A program made the position numbers and the translations under genes. From positions 1 through 50,956 of the forward strand of contig JAGWZH010000011.1 in the NCBI GenBank assembly GCA_018971945.1: a stretch of DNA of 50,956 bases. The letters run 5' to 3'. Source of the DNA: Alphaproteobacteria bacterium. GTDB lineage: Bacteria > Pseudomonadota > Alphaproteobacteria > Caulobacterales > Aquidulcibacteraceae. Position 1 is the stretch's first letter. Each line of letters starts with the position of its first letter. This document shows positions 32,762 to 42,333 of the stretch, one piece after another. Below the pieces are notes generated by a model that worked only from the letters and a program-made list of their open reading frames with translations, did no database searches and was not told where the DNA came from.

Positions 32762-35449
32762 ATGCCGTCTTTGGACAGCTTTAATTGCCGCCGCACGCTT
32801 ACGGCGGCGGGCCAGACTTATACCTATTTCGACCTGAACGAAGCCGCGAAGAACGGGCTTGGAGATATCTCCACCCTGCCCCTGAGTTTGAAAGTGCTGT
32901 TGGAAAATCTGCTGCGGACCGAGGACGGCGTGGCGGTGACTAAAGCCGACATCCAGGCCATGGCGGCCTGGCTCACGAACAAGGGCAAGACCGAGCAGGA
33001 GATCGCGTTCTCTCCGGCGCGGGTGCTGATGCAGGACTTTACCGGCGTGCCGGCGGTGGTCGATTTGGCCGCGATGCGGGACGCGGCGAAAGCGCTCGGC
33101 GCTGATCCGCAGAAGGTTAACCCGCTCGTGCCGGTCGATCTCGTCATCGACCACTCGGTGATGGTGGATCATTTCGGCAAGGCCGACAGCTTTACCAAGA
33201 ACGTCGAGATCGAATACGAGCGGAACAAGGAGCGCTACACATTCCTCCGCTGGGGCCAGGGCGCGTTCAAGAACTTCCGCGTCGTGCCGCCGGGCACGGG
33301 GATCTGCCACCAGGTGAACCTCGAGCACCTGGGCCAATCGGTGTGGATCAACGACGCTGGCGAGGCCTATCCTGACACGGTGGTGGGTACCGACAGCCAC
33401 ACCACGATGATTAATGGCATCGGGGTCTTGGGCTGGGGCGTCGGCGGCATCGAAGCGGAAGCGGCGATGCTGGGTCAGCCGATTTCGATGCTTATCCCCG
33501 AGGTGATCGGCTTCAAGCTCACGGGCAAGCTGCCGGAAGGCTCCACCGCGACCGACCTTGTGCTGACGGTGACCCAGATGCTGCGTAAGAAGGGCGTGGT
33601 CGGCAAATTTGTCGAGTTCTACGGCCCCGGTTTGGCGGGCATGAGCGTGGAAGACCGCGCCACCATCGCCAATATGGCGCCGGAATATGGCGCAACTTGC
33701 GGGTTCTTCCCGGTCGATGGGAAGACCACGGGCTATCTTGCGGCCACGGGCCGGGAAGCGCACCGCGTGGCGCTGGTGGAGGCCTACTGCAAGGCGCAGG
33801 GGCTGTGGCGGTCGGACGTGGAGCCGGTCTTCACCGACACCCTGGCGCTTGATCTGGCGGAGGTGAAGCCCTCGCTGGCGGGGCCGAAGCGGCCGCAGGA
33901 CCGCGCGCTGCTTGGCGACATGGCGAAGGTGTTCACCGACGCAATGAACGGGGAATTCCGCAAGGCCGGCGAACTGCAGAAGCGCGCCGCAGTGGAAGGC
34001 GAAATGTTCGACGTCGGCCACGGGGATGTGGTGATCGCGGCGATCACGAGCTGCACCAACACGTCCAACCCCAGCGTGATGCTGGCGGCGGGGCTTGTGG
34101 CGCGGAACGCGCGAGCCAAGGGGCTGACCGTTAAGCCATGGGTAAAGACCTCGCTCGCGCCGGGTTCGCAGGTTGTGACGGATTATCTCGCGAAGGCGGG
34201 GCTCACGGATGATCTCGACGCGCTCGGGTTCAACCTCGTGGGCTATGGCTGCACGACCTGCATCGGCAATTCCGGCCCCTTACCCCCGGCGATCTCGAAA
34301 GCCGTCAATGAGAACGACCTCGTTGTGGCTTCGGTCTTGTCCGGGAATCGCAATTTTGAAGGTCGGGTGTCGCCCGATGCACGGGCGAACTATCTCGCCT
34401 CGCCGCCGCTGGTGGTGGCTTATGCGTTGGCGGGCACGGTTTATCTAAACCTTGAGACCGATCCGATCGGTACGGGGTCGGACGGTCAGCCGGTCTATTT
34501 GAAGGAGATCTGGCCGTCGAACGCGGAGATCGAGGCGGTCGTCCGGGCGGCGGTGACGCCGGAGATGTTCGCCAAGCGCTATTCCGACGTGTTCAAAGGC
34601 GACGCGCACTGGCAGGCGATCAGAGTGTCGGGCGGGGAAACTTATCCTTGGGATGCAAGCTCCACCTATGTCGCCAACCCACCCTATTTCGTGGGGATGA
34701 GCATGACGCCGAAGCCGCTGACGGACATCGTCAGTGCGCGGGTGTTGGGCCTGTTCGGCGACAGCATTACCACCGACCACATCAGCCCTGCGGGCAACAT
34801 CAAGAAGACCGGGCCTGCGGGGTCTTACCTTGTGAGCCGCGGCGTGCAGCCGGTGGACTTCAACTCCTACGGGGCGCGGCGCGGGCACCATGAGGTGATG
34901 ATGCGGGGCACGTTCGCCAATATCCGCATCAAGAACTTCATGGTGAAGGACGCGGCTGGAAATGTCATCGAGGGCGGCGACACGTTGCATCAGCCTTCGG
35001 GCGAAAAACTCTCCATCTATGACGCATGCATGCGCTACCAGAAGGAAGGCGTGGGCCTCGTTGTGTTCGCGGGCAAAGAATACGGCACGGGCTCGTCACG
35101 AGACTGGGCAGCGAAGGGAACGAACCTGCTCGGCGTCCGGGCCGTGGTTGCCGAGAGCTTTGAGCGCATCCACAGGTCGAACCTGATCGGGATGGGCGTG
35201 ATCCCGCTGCAGTTCGTGAACGGGGAAAGCTGGCAGTCGCTCGGGCTCACGGGCGCGGAACAAGTCACGCTGGACGGCGTGGCCAAGCTCTCGCCCCGGC
35301 AGATGGTGGACCTGAAGCTGACGAACCCTGACGGCTCGACGCGGATCATCAAGGCGCTGTGCCGGATCGATACCGAAAACGAGGTGGCCTATTTCGCGAA
35401 CGGCGGGATCCTGCACTACGTGCTGCGGAGCCTTGCGAAGGCGGCTTGA
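32762..35449 (+). CDS. acnA: aconitate hydratase A
   Basis: Isomerises citrate to isocitrate through cis-aconitate. The 895-residue protein carries all family signatures: the catalytic [18 protein letters not shown], the three 4Fe-4S cysteines in [11 protein letters not shown] and [13 protein letters not shown], and the swivel domain with [14 protein letters not shown] and [11 protein letters not shown]. Start at 32762 (MPSLDSF) follows GGGAG; upstream codons are not conserved. In several alphaproteobacteria acnA lies near ccm genes, as here. In other bacteria AcnA-type proteins also bind mRNA when the cluster is lost; not readable here. Confidence 0.98.
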   Translation: MPSLDSFNCRRTLTAAGQTYTYFDLNEAAKNGLGDISTLPLSLKVLLENLLRTEDGVAVTKADIQAMAAWLTNKGKTEQEIAFSPARVLMQDFTGVPAVVDLAAMRDAAKALGADPQKVNPLVPVDLVIDHSVMVDHFGKADSFTKNVEIEYERNKERYTFLRWGQGAFKNFRVVPPGTGICHQVNLEHLGQSVWINDAGEAYPDTVVGTDSHTTMINGIGVLGWGVGGIEAEAAMLGQPISMLIPEVIGFKLTGKLPEGSTATDLVLTVTQMLRKKGVVGKFVEFYGPGLAGMSVEDRATIANMAPEYGATCGFFPVDGKTTGYLAATGREAHRVALVEAYCKAQGLWRSDVEPVFTDTLALDLAEVKPSLAGPKRPQDRALLGDMAKVFTDAMNGEFRKAGELQKRAAVEGEMFDVGHGDVVIAAITSCTNTSNPSVMLAAGLVARNARAKGLTVKPWVKTSLAPGSQVVTDYLAKAGLTDDLDALGFNLVGYGCTTCIGNSGPLPPAISKAVNENDLVVASVLSGNRNFEGRVSPDARANYLASPPLVVAYALAGTVYLNLETDPIGTGSDGQPVYLKEIWPSNAEIEAVVRAAVTPEMFAKRYSDVFKGDAHWQAIRVSGGETYPWDASSTYVANPPYFVGMSMTPKPLTDIVSARVLGLFGDSITTDHISPAGNIKKTGPAGSYLVSRGVQPVDFNSYGARRGHHEVMMRGTFANIRIKNFMVKDAAGNVIEGGDTLHQPSGEKLSIYDACMRYQKEGVGLVVFAGKEYGTGSSRDWAAKGTNLLGVRAVVAESFERIHRSNLIGMGVIPLQFVNGESWQSLGLTGAEQVTLDGVAKLSPRQMVDLKLTNPDGSTRIIKALCRIDTENEVAYFANGGILHYVLRSLAKAA

Positions 35450-35472
35450 TCGACGGTTAGACCCCCACGCAT

Positions 35473-35492
35473 CCTCCCCCGCCAGGGGGAGG
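35473..35492. terminator. GC-rich hairpin after acnA
   Basis: Perfect 8-bp stem CCTCCCCC/GGGGGAGG with a GCCA loop, 24 bp after the acnA stop. There is no U-tract, so as an intrinsic terminator it is unusual; a second, imperfect C/G-rich hairpin lies at 35515-35539. It may instead be a dispersed palindromic repeat. Confidence 0.4.
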
Positions 35493-35556
35493 AGTTAGGT
35501 CAGCGCCGAATCCACTCGCCCCCCTTGCAAAGCGGGGAGATCTACGGGGTCCTGTT

Positions 35557-36987
35557 ATGGTGTCTCCCATGCCTCATTCCGCCACGCTCCCCGTCTCGAA
35601 CCTGCCGGAGCTTTCCGTCTCGGAGCTGTCGCAGGCGGTCAAGCGCACCATGGAGACGACGTTCGACCGGGTGCGGGTGCGGGGCGAGTTGGGGCGTGTG
35701 ACAGTTGCGAAAAGCGGGCACTTCTACGCCGATTTGAAAGACCCCAACGCGGTGCTTTCGGTGGTGATGTGGAAGGGCAGCCTGAGCCAGCTCAAGTTCC
35801 GCCCCGAGGAAGGGTTAGAGGTCATCGCCGAGGGGCGGCTTTCGACCTTTCCGGGCAAATCCAGCTACCAGCTGATCGCGGACCGGATGGAGCCTGCTGG
35901 CGTCGGCGCATTGCTCGCACAGCTTGAGCGGTTGAAAGCCAAGCTCGCGGCGGAGGGGCTGTTTGGGGAAAGCCGCAAGAAGCCGATCCCGTTCCTGCCC
36001 CGGACGATTGGGGTTGTCACCTCGCCCACGGGCGCTGTGATCCGGGACATTCTGCATCGGCTGTCGGAGCGTTTTCCGCGGCGGGTCATCCTGTGGCCGG
36101 TTCTTGTGCAGGGGGAGCATGCCGCCGGCCAAGTGGCGGCGGCGATTAAAGGCTTCAACGCGCTCACAGGGGATTTGCGCCCCGACGTTCTGATTGTGGC
36201 GCGGGGCGGCGGCTCCATCGAGGATTTGTGGGCCTTCAACGAAGAGATCGTGGTCCGCGCCGCGGCGGAAAGCGTGATCCCGCTGATCTCGGCGGTGGGG
36301 CACGAGACCGACACCACGCTTATCGATTTCGCGTCCGACTTGCGGGCCCCCACTCCCACAGGCGCGGCGGAGAAGGTCGTGCCTGTGCGCGCCGAGCTGA
36401 TTGCGCGGGTAGAGACGCTGGGCGGGCGGCTGTCGGGGGGGCTTGCCCGCGGGGTGGAACTGCGGCGGAGCCAGCTGCGGGCGGCGTCGGCCCGGCTGCC
36501 GCGGCCAGAGGCGCTGCTCGCTACGGCGCAGCAGCGGTTCGACCGGGCGGGCGAGCGTCTTGGGACTGCGTTGATCGCCAATTTGCGGCTGCATCGCAGC
36601 GCGCTTGATCAGGCCTCCGCGGCGCTGCGGCCCGCCGCTTTGCGGCAAGAGATCGCCCGCCGAGGCGATCGGGCGCGGCAAGCGGGAGAACGACTCCCTC
36701 CCGCCATGACACGGGCGCTGAAGGACAAGGCCTTGCGGCTCGCCAATGCGGCGCGGCTTTTGGAGACGCTGTCGCACAAATCGGCGCTGGCGCGGGGATT
36801 CGCGCTCGTGCGGGACGCAGAGGGGCAGGTCATTTCCGCTGCCGGGGACCTCGCCGCCGGCCAGGGCGTCACGCTTAGTTTCAAAGACGGGGACCGGGCG
36901 GCGGTGATCGACGGCGCCGCAGACGCTGCGCCAAAGCGCAGAGGGAAGCCGTCGTCGGGCCCTAGGGATCAAGGCTCGCTCTTTTGA
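35557..36987 (+). CDS. xseA: exodeoxyribonuclease VII large subunit
   Basis: Catalytic subunit of ExoVII, which degrades single-stranded DNA from both ends. The 476-residue protein has an N-terminal OB fold (VRVRGELGRVTVAKSGHFYADLKD, by its parts GELGRVTVAKSGHFY), the catalytic XseA domain including TSPTGAVIRDILHRL and DLRPDVLIVARGGGSIEDLW, and AVGHETDTTLIDFASDLRAPTP, then a C-terminal helical region. Start may be the ATG at 35557 or 35569. xseB is not in the window. It is followed by DUF2093 and an M23 peptidase. Confidence 0.96.
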   Translation: MVSPMPHSATLPVSNLPELSVSELSQAVKRTMETTFDRVRVRGELGRVTVAKSGHFYADLKDPNAVLSVVMWKGSLSQLKFRPEEGLEVIAEGRLSTFPGKSSYQLIADRMEPAGVGALLAQLERLKAKLAAEGLFGESRKKPIPFLPRTIGVVTSPTGAVIRDILHRLSERFPRRVILWPVLVQGEHAAGQVAAAIKGFNALTGDLRPDVLIVARGGGSIEDLWAFNEEIVVRAAAESVIPLISAVGHETDTTLIDFASDLRAPTPTGAAEKVVPVRAELIARVETLGGRLSGGLARGVELRRSQLRAASARLPRPEALLATAQQRFDRAGERLGTALIANLRLHRSALDQASAALRPAALRQEIARRGDRARQAGERLPPAMTRALKDKALRLANAARLLETLSHKSALARGFALVRDAEGQVISAAGDLAAGQGVTLSFKDGDRAAVIDGAADAAPKRRGKPSSGPRDQGSLF

Positions 36988-37039
36988 ATCATTGGCGATC
37001 GCGCTATCTTCGTGGTCCGAAATCACAGGACTTCAAAGC

Positions 37040-37252
37040 ATGGACGTGTTGGGACGAGAGGCGGTCATTCGCTATGAGGCGAACGACTTCACGCTTCTGC
37101 AGGATGGACGGTTTGTGCGCTGCGCGGTGACGGGGCAGCCCATCGCTTTGGATCGCCTGCGCTATTGGAGTGTAGAGCTGCAGGAGGCCTACGCTTCGCC
37201 GGAAGTGGCCTTCAAGCGCTGGCAGGAGCTTAACGCAGCGGGACGCGTCTAA
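37040..37252 (+). CDS. DUF2093 protein
   Basis: A 70-residue protein of a small alphaproteobacterial family of unknown role. The start ATG at 37040 gives MDVLGREAVIRYEANDF, then VRCAVTGQPIALDRLRYWS and SPEVAFKRW; these match DUF2093, in my recall. Genes of this family commonly sit beside xseA, which supports the call. The longer frame reading from 36992 adds 16 unconserved residues. Confidence 0.88.
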   Translation: MDVLGREAVIRYEANDFTLLQDGRFVRCAVTGQPIALDRLRYWSVELQEAYASPEVAFKRWQELNAAGRV

Positions 37253-37264
37253 CGGGGAGAGCGC

Positions 37265-38305
37265 ATGCGGGGGGTTTTGGGGACTGCGCTTGTGGCCGTC
37301 GTGGTTTGGGCGTGCACCACCGCGACGCCGGTGGAGGCCGTGACGACGCCGGAAGCGAACGAGACCGCGCTTGCAGGGCTTGAGCCCCCCGCTCCGCCGT
37401 CTTTGGAGCGCCCTGCCTTTGCGCCTTTGTCGATTTCTTCGGACCCGCTGAGCCGAGACACGAGCCTCCAGCCGGCGCCCGCGTTGCGGCCTTTTGAGAA
37501 CCTGCCGACGGCGGCGTTGACGCTGACGCCGGAGTGCCATGGCGCTTTCGTGCAGGGCGGACTGGTGGTGTGTCGGACCCTGCCGGGCGCAGAGGTGGGT
37601 AACGGCGGGGCGCTTCTGACGACCGCTGACGCCCGTGGCCTTGTGGTCATCGGGTTTGACCGGGATGCGCCCGCGACGGAGACGCTGGTTTTCAGCTCTG
37701 GCGGCGAGGAGGCGTCGGTCGCGCTCACGATTGCGGCCCGCACCTTCCGCGAACAAAGCGTCTCGGGCCTCCCGCCCCAGACGGTGACGCCTGACGAGGC
37801 GGCGCAGGCGCGCATCGCTCGGGACCGCGAGCATATTGACCGCGGCTATGCGAGCCAGGCTTCGGTGGAGGGCTTCCTGGATGGCTTCATCTGGCCCGTG
37901 GAGGGGCGGATCAGCGCGTCTTGGGGCGCGCGCCGGATCGCCAACGGCGTCCCGCAGCGGCCGCATTACGGCATTGACCTCGCCGTGCCGACGGGCACGC
38001 CGATCCGGGCGCCGGCTTCCGGCGTGGTGACGCTGGCGCAGCCGGATCTTCTGCGTGAAGGCGGGCTTGTGATGATCGATCATGGCCAGGGGCTCATTAC
38101 GCTTTACCTGCACATGAGCCGGCTCGATGTGGTCGAGGGGCAAAGCGTGGCGCAGGGAGATATCCTGGGCGCTGTCGGCGCCACGGGCCGGGCGACGGGG
38201 CCGCATCTGTGTTGGCGGATGAAGTGGCGAGACCGGTTCCTCGATCCCAGCGTCGCCATGCTAGGCCTCGCGAATGCGCGCAACGGGCTCAGCCGCGTCC
38301 TCTAA
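37265..38305 (+). CDS. M23-family metallopeptidase, probable envelope protein
   Basis: A 346-residue LytM-type endopeptidase acting on peptidoglycan peptides, or a degenerate regulator. The N-terminal segment reads VVVWAC (Cys17) with a lipobox-like but atypical W, so lipid anchoring is uncertain. The catalytic domain is C-terminal (about 235-335): HYGIDLAVPTG (H-x3-D), VMIDHGQGLITLYLHMSRL, and GPHLCWRMKW (H-x-H/H-L-x-W region). The zinc ligands H and D are visible. A Pro/Ala-rich middle (residues about 40-80) looks like a linker. It follows DUF2093 by 12 bp and converges on the lipid A acyltransferase gene. Confidence 0.92.
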   Translation: MRGVLGTALVAVVVWACTTATPVEAVTTPEANETALAGLEPPAPPSLERPAFAPLSISSDPLSRDTSLQPAPALRPFENLPTAALTLTPECHGAFVQGGLVVCRTLPGAEVGNGGALLTTADARGLVVIGFDRDAPATETLVFSSGGEEASVALTIAARTFREQSVSGLPPQTVTPDEAAQARIARDREHIDRGYASQASVEGFLDGFIWPVEGRISASWGARRIANGVPQRPHYGIDLAVPTGTPIRAPASGVVTLAQPDLLREGGLVMIDHGQGLITLYLHMSRLDVVEGQSVAQGDILGAVGATGRATGPHLCWRMKWRDRFLDPSVAMLGLANARNGLSRVL

Positions 38306-38309
38306 GGCG

Positions 38310-39224
38310 TCAAACGCCCGCCGCTGCCCAGGCCTCTTTCGGCCAACGTCGGTGGACCCAGAACCAGTCCTGCGGCGCCTCTTTGATGCGCGCTTCCATG
38401 AAGGCGTTGATGCGGCGGACCGCGGCGGGGATCTCCGTTTCCTGGTGGGCTGTGTCATCCAGCGGGATCGGGTCGTGGACGGTGACGTGGTAGCGCGCCC
38501 CGGGGCGGCGTTTGATCGAGACCGGGATCAACGGAACATTGAAGCGCAAAGCCAGGCGCGTCGGGCCGTCGGCGGTCATGCAATCGTAGCCGAACAAGGG
38601 GGCCGCCACCCCTTCATTGTATTTCTGGTCGTTCATTAGGGCGATCGTTTCCCCCGCCTTGAGCGCCCGGAGCAGCCCCATGCCCCCTTCCTTGCCCTTT
38701 GCGGCCTGCATCTTGGCGCCGTAATGGCTCCGGATGCGGATGATGTCGGCGTCGATGATGGGGTTATTGGCGGGGCGGTAGGTGACCTGGCAGGGCACGC
38801 CGCGCTGGACGATGGCGGCGGCCATCAGCTCCCAGTTCGCGAAGTGGCCGGAGATGAACACCGCGCCATGGCCCGAGGCTTTCACGGCGTCGAGGCGTTC
38901 AACGCCGGTCACCTCAATGCGGCCGCCTGGTTCATAGGCGTTGATTTCATGGAGATGCGGGAACTCCCCTGCGACGCGACCGATGCCGTCCCACATCGCG
39001 CGGCGCACATCCTGACGCCAAGCCTCGGTTTCGTTTGGAAACGCCAAGCGCAGGTTGCGGATGGCGGTGGAATGGGCGCTCGTCAAAGGGCCGATGGCTT
39101 TCACCAACCCCGCGCAGCGACGACTGGCGGTTTCGATCGGCATAGCGCCGAAGAGGTTGAGATAGGCACCCCAGCCAAGGGCCACAAGGCGATGGCCGAA
39201 GCTTATCTTTGTAGAGACAGCCAT
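38310..39224 (-). CDS. lipid A acyltransferase (LpxL/HtrB family)
   Basis: A 304-residue inner-membrane acyltransferase adding a secondary acyl chain to Kdo-lipid A. The catalytic motif is GHFANWELMAAA (H-x4-E), with FPHLHEINAYEP upstream, and later DQKYNEGVAAPLFGYDCMT and FNVPLIPVSIKR, which match HtrB/LpxL. The start ATG overlaps the lpxK stop by one base. Whether it transfers laurate or another chain, or is of the LpxXL type, cannot be read. Part of the waaA-lpxK-acyltransferase run. Confidence 0.9.
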   Translation of the reverse strand: MAVSTKISFGHRLVALGWGAYLNLFGAMPIETASRRCAGLVKAIGPLTSAHSTAIRNLRLAFPNETEAWRQDVRRAMWDGIGRVAGEFPHLHEINAYEPGGRIEVTGVERLDAVKASGHGAVFISGHFANWELMAAAIVQRGVPCQVTYRPANNPIIDADIIRIRSHYGAKMQAAKGKEGGMGLLRALKAGETIALMNDQKYNEGVAAPLFGYDCMTADGPTRLALRFNVPLIPVSIKRRPGARYHVTVHDPIPLDDTAHQETEIPAAVRRINAFMEARIKEAPQDWFWVHRRWPKEAWAAAGV

Positions 39225-40198
39225 CAGGAGACCCTCACGAAGGCTGCGAAAGCGGCTTCATCGGCGAAGCGGGCCCTCACCGGCAAGACCGCCACTTTGT
39301 CACGCCATCCGGGGGGCAAGCGCACGGCGTCTTTCTCTGTGGTGATGAGAGCGGCGCCGTGATGGGCGGCATGGCGGGCGAGGCTTTCGAGTTCGCTTGC
39401 GACAAAAGGGTGGTGATCGGGGAATGAGGCGCCGTCCAGGAGGTCGCCACCTAGGGCCTTGATCGTATCATAGAATTTCTCCGGGCGGGCGATGCCGGCG
39501 AATGCGAGAAGCGGACCAGGGGGCGGTGGTGCGATGGCCTCGAGCCAAGCGTCGAAGACGGGTTTGTCGAAGCCTTCAAGATAGGCGGGCCTCGCGCGGT
39601 CGGCGAGGCTCGACGCGCGGAACACGACGGCGGCCTGCGCGCGAGGGAGGCCCCGCGCCAAAGGCTCCCGCAGGGGCCCCGCGGGGAAGACCCGGCCATT
39701 GCCGACGCCGGCGCCGGCGTCAAACACAAGAATGGACAGGTCCTTGGCAAGGCTTGGGTTCTGGAAGCCATCATCAAGGATCAGGGTTTGGGCGCCGGCG
39801 GCGATCGCGGCTTGCGCCCCGGCGAGGCGATCCCGCGCGATCCAGGCGGGGCCATCAGCGGCGTGGAGCATGGGTTCATCACCGACATCGGCCGCGCTGT
39901 CGGGCGCGGCGACCCGATGCGGGCCCCTCAAGAGGCCGCCATAGCCACGGGAAAGGGTGTGGGCCCCCTCCCCCAGGATGGCGCGGACTGCCCGCGCGAT
40001 GGGGGTTTTGCCGGCCCCGCCCATCGTGAGATTACCTACACAGATCACCCGTGCAGCGACCCTCACAGGGGTCGTCGTCGCGATGCGCCAGGCTCCCGCC
40101 CAGGCATAGGCCGCAGCCATCGGCGCCAGCATCGCTCGGAGAACGGGGGCGGCTTCGCGGCCGATGCCTTGGCGATACCAAAAGTCAGGGGCGCGCAT
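39224..40198 (-). CDS. lpxK: tetraacyldisaccharide 4'-kinase
   Basis: Adds the 4'-phosphate to lipid A disaccharide. The 324-residue protein begins APDFWYRQG, has an N-terminal membrane-associated helix (APMAAAYAWAGAWRI), the P loop VGNLTMGGAGKTPIARAV and ILDDGFQNPSLAKDL, plus the late DHHPFVASELESL; all hallmarks of LpxK. The start overlaps the waaA end by 14 bp, and its stop touches the acyltransferase start. Confidence 0.96.
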   Translation of the reverse strand: MRAPDFWYRQGIGREAAPVLRAMLAPMAAAYAWAGAWRIATTTPVRVAARVICVGNLTMGGAGKTPIARAVRAILGEGAHTLSRGYGGLLRGPHRVAAPDSAADVGDEPMLHAADGPAWIARDRLAGAQAAIAAGAQTLILDDGFQNPSLAKDLSILVFDAGAGVGNGRVFPAGPLREPLARGLPRAQAAVVFRASSLADRARPAYLEGFDKPVFDAWLEAIAPPPPGPLLAFAGIARPEKFYDTIKALGGDLLDGASFPDHHPFVASELESLARHAAHHGAALITTEKDAVRLPPGWRDKVAVLPVRARFADEAAFAAFVRVS

Positions 40199-41459
40199 AA
40201 GGCGCCTCGGGTTTCAGGTTTTGGAGCGCTTCGAGGGTCGCTGCCAGAGCTGGGCCCGCTTCGCCGGCGACCTCGCCTGCGGCGGCGACCAAGCGCTGGC
40301 GGGCCGGCTCGTCCCTCCACAACTCCACCACGGCGCTCGCTATGCGGGCGGCGCCGTCTACGACACGGGCGCCGCCTGCGCGAAACAAGGCCTCATACGC
40401 TTCCTCAAAGCTTTCCACATAAGGGCCCGTCAGCACTGCAGCGCCGATTTTGGCCGGCTCCATGGGATTATGGCCCTTCAACTCTGGGCGCAGGCTTCCC
40501 GCCACCAAGGCCACCGACGCTACAGCGTAAAGCGCGCCCATCTCTCCCATCGTGTCTGCGATATAGACAGGGGCCGCGCCGATGGTTTGGTTCAAAGACC
40601 TGCGGGGCGCTCCCTCGGCTAGTGCTGCGATCTCCTGGCCGCGTTCGGGATGGCGAGGGGCCAGAAGCAAAAGCGCGTCTGGCAAGGCCCGTCGGACCTG
40701 CGCATGGGCCTCCAGAACGATCTCCTCCTCTCCCCGGTGGGTGGAGGCGGCAAGCCAAACCGGGCGGTCGCGGATCTCTTTGGCCAGCCAAGCCCGCGCC
40801 ATCACGTCAATGGGGGGGGCTGGAGCCGCGAACTTGATGTTCCCAAGATAAACCGCCCTTCGGGCGCCCAACTCCAAGAGGCCCGCAGCGGTGCGGGCGT
40901 CCGCAGTGGTGATGGATTGGAAAGCGCTGAACACTTTCCGGGCCGCCTTGGGCGCGCGCTTCCAGTTGGCCAAAGCGGCCGGGCTCATGCGGGCATTGAC
41001 CAGCGCCAAGGCCGCGCCATGAGCTTTGGCGGCGAGAATCTGATTGGGCCAGATTTCGCTTTCGACAAAAACAGCCCAGTCGGGACGCCAGTGCTCCAGG
41101 AAGCGACGAACCGCGTCGGGACGGTCGAGGGGGCTGAACTGGTGAATGATGCGCTGATTGGCTGCCGCCTCCACCTTGGCGGCGCCCGTGCGGGTCCCGG
41201 TCGTGATGAGGACTGCGGCCGTCGCGTTGCGGCCCAATAAGCCATCGGCGAGTTGCAAAGCCACCCCACTTTCTCCAACGCTTGCCGCATGGAGCCAAAA
41301 CAGGCGACCTGGAGGGCGGTCTCGGCTGGCTCGGCCGAAGCGTTCGGCGAGACGCGCGGGGTCTTCCTTGCCGCGACCCACACGCGCGCGCAGCCACAAA
41401 CCGAGCGCAGGCCCCGCCAGAATGGTCGCCGTTCGATAAAGATGAAGAGCCGTGATCAC
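40185..41459 (-). CDS. waaA: 3-deoxy-D-manno-octulosonic acid (Kdo) transferase
   Basis: Adds Kdo to lipid IVA. The 424-residue GT30 enzyme has an N-terminal hydrophobic helix, LFWLHAASVGESGVALQLADG, VFVESEIWPNQI, WLAASTHRGEEEIVLEAH and VADTMGEMGALYAVASVALV, which align well with WaaA/KdtA. It overlaps the DUF374 gene start/stop by 4 bp and precedes lpxK, forming the classic DUF374-waaA-lpxK order. Confidence 0.95.
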   Translation of the reverse strand: MITALHLYRTATILAGPALGLWLRARVGRGKEDPARLAERFGRASRDRPPGRLFWLHAASVGESGVALQLADGLLGRNATAAVLITTGTRTGAAKVEAAANQRIIHQFSPLDRPDAVRRFLEHWRPDWAVFVESEIWPNQILAAKAHGAALALVNARMSPAALANWKRAPKAARKVFSAFQSITTADARTAAGLLELGARRAVYLGNIKFAAPAPPIDVMARAWLAKEIRDRPVWLAASTHRGEEEIVLEAHAQVRRALPDALLLLAPRHPERGQEIAALAEGAPRRSLNQTIGAAPVYIADTMGEMGALYAVASVALVAGSLRPELKGHNPMEPAKIGAAVLTGPYVESFEEAYEALFRAGGARVVDGAARIASAVVELWRDEPARQRLVAAAGEVAGEAGPALAATLEALQNLKPEAPYARP

Positions 41460-42241
41460 GCAAAAGGCTCTTCGGTTTCAATCCCGTCGGCGGGAGGCGC
41501 GGGATCAGCGGGCGCCAGATATGGCCTTCCGACAAGACGATCAGCTGCAGCGCTGACGCGGTTGAGCTCGTTCTCCAGTTTCAGCCGCCAGACCTCCATG
41601 TCGTCGTCGCTGATCTCGCGCGGCACCATGATCAATTCGCCATAAACGCCAGCGGCTTTGGCGAAGGGATAGGGCATCAAGATCCGGTCCCAGCTGTCAA
41701 AGGCCTTCGCGGGATTGCAGGACCAAGCGAAGGGCAGGATCGGTGCGCCTGAGAGGCGGGCGACTTGGATCGCGCCCATCTGCGCGCGCATGCGGGGGCC
41801 GCGGGGACCATCCGGCGTTATCGCCACGGCTCCGCCGTCTTTGAGACGTCGGACCATTTCCCGCAAAGCGCCGGTGGCCCCCTTTTGTTTGCCGGCCTTC
41901 GTCGAAGAACCGCGGATGGCGCCGACCGCCATGCGGCGCATTATCTGGGCGATGAGTTCGCCGTCTTTGGATTTGGAGATCATCACCTTAATGGGCGGGG
42001 CGCCGCGGCTAAAATCCCAACCGCTTGGCCCTAAGGGCACACGATTATGCCAGAGCGCTAAGATGACGGGCGATTTTCCTCGCCAGAGGCGCTGGGCGGC
42101 GTCTTTGTTGACCCAACGCCACCGCATGGAGACACGGCACAGGCCCAAATAGGCCGCAATCAGCCAAGCGGCCGTCCTAAGCGTCAAGGATGGCCTGGTT
42201 TCGACAGACATCTTCGCTTGAGCAGACACGGGCGACGCCAT
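41456..42241 (-). CDS. DUF374 lysophospholipid acyltransferase-like protein
   Basis: A protein of 251-261 residues (start ATG 42241, or 42211 MSVETRP). It has an N-terminal membrane-associated region, then VILALWHNRV, MISKSKDGELIAQIM and ITPDGPRGPRMRAQMGAIQVA, typical of DUF374, a PlsC-like acyltransferase family located beside waaA in many alphaproteobacteria. The H-N-R and D-G-P-R-G-P elements are the likely active-site motifs. Function in lipid A or phospholipid acylation is inferred from family and position. Overlaps waaA by 4 bp. Confidence 0.9.
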   Translation of the reverse strand: MASPVSAQAKMSVETRPSLTLRTAAWLIAAYLGLCRVSMRWRWVNKDAAQRLWRGKSPVILALWHNRVPLGPSGWDFSRGAPPIKVMISKSKDGELIAQIMRRMAVGAIRGSSTKAGKQKGATGALREMVRRLKDGGAVAITPDGPRGPRMRAQMGAIQVARLSGAPILPFAWSCNPAKAFDSWDRILMPYPFAKAAGVYGELIMVPREISDDDMEVWRLKLENELNRVSAAADRLVGRPYLAPADPAPPADGIETEEPFA

Positions 42242-42333
42242 TCCATATGCGAGGGCGGCTTTGCGCCGCCCCTCGCGCCCCTTATAGGGGCAAGATCGCT
42301 GATTTCGCCACCCGTCGATGCAATGGAGGCCTG

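Noticed and set aside
32624-34021. 465-codon minus-strand frame
   Set aside because: Lies wholly antisense to acnA, Arg/His-rich, a GC-driven shadow.
35815-37026. 403-codon minus-strand frame
   Set aside because: Antisense to xseA with no domain content.
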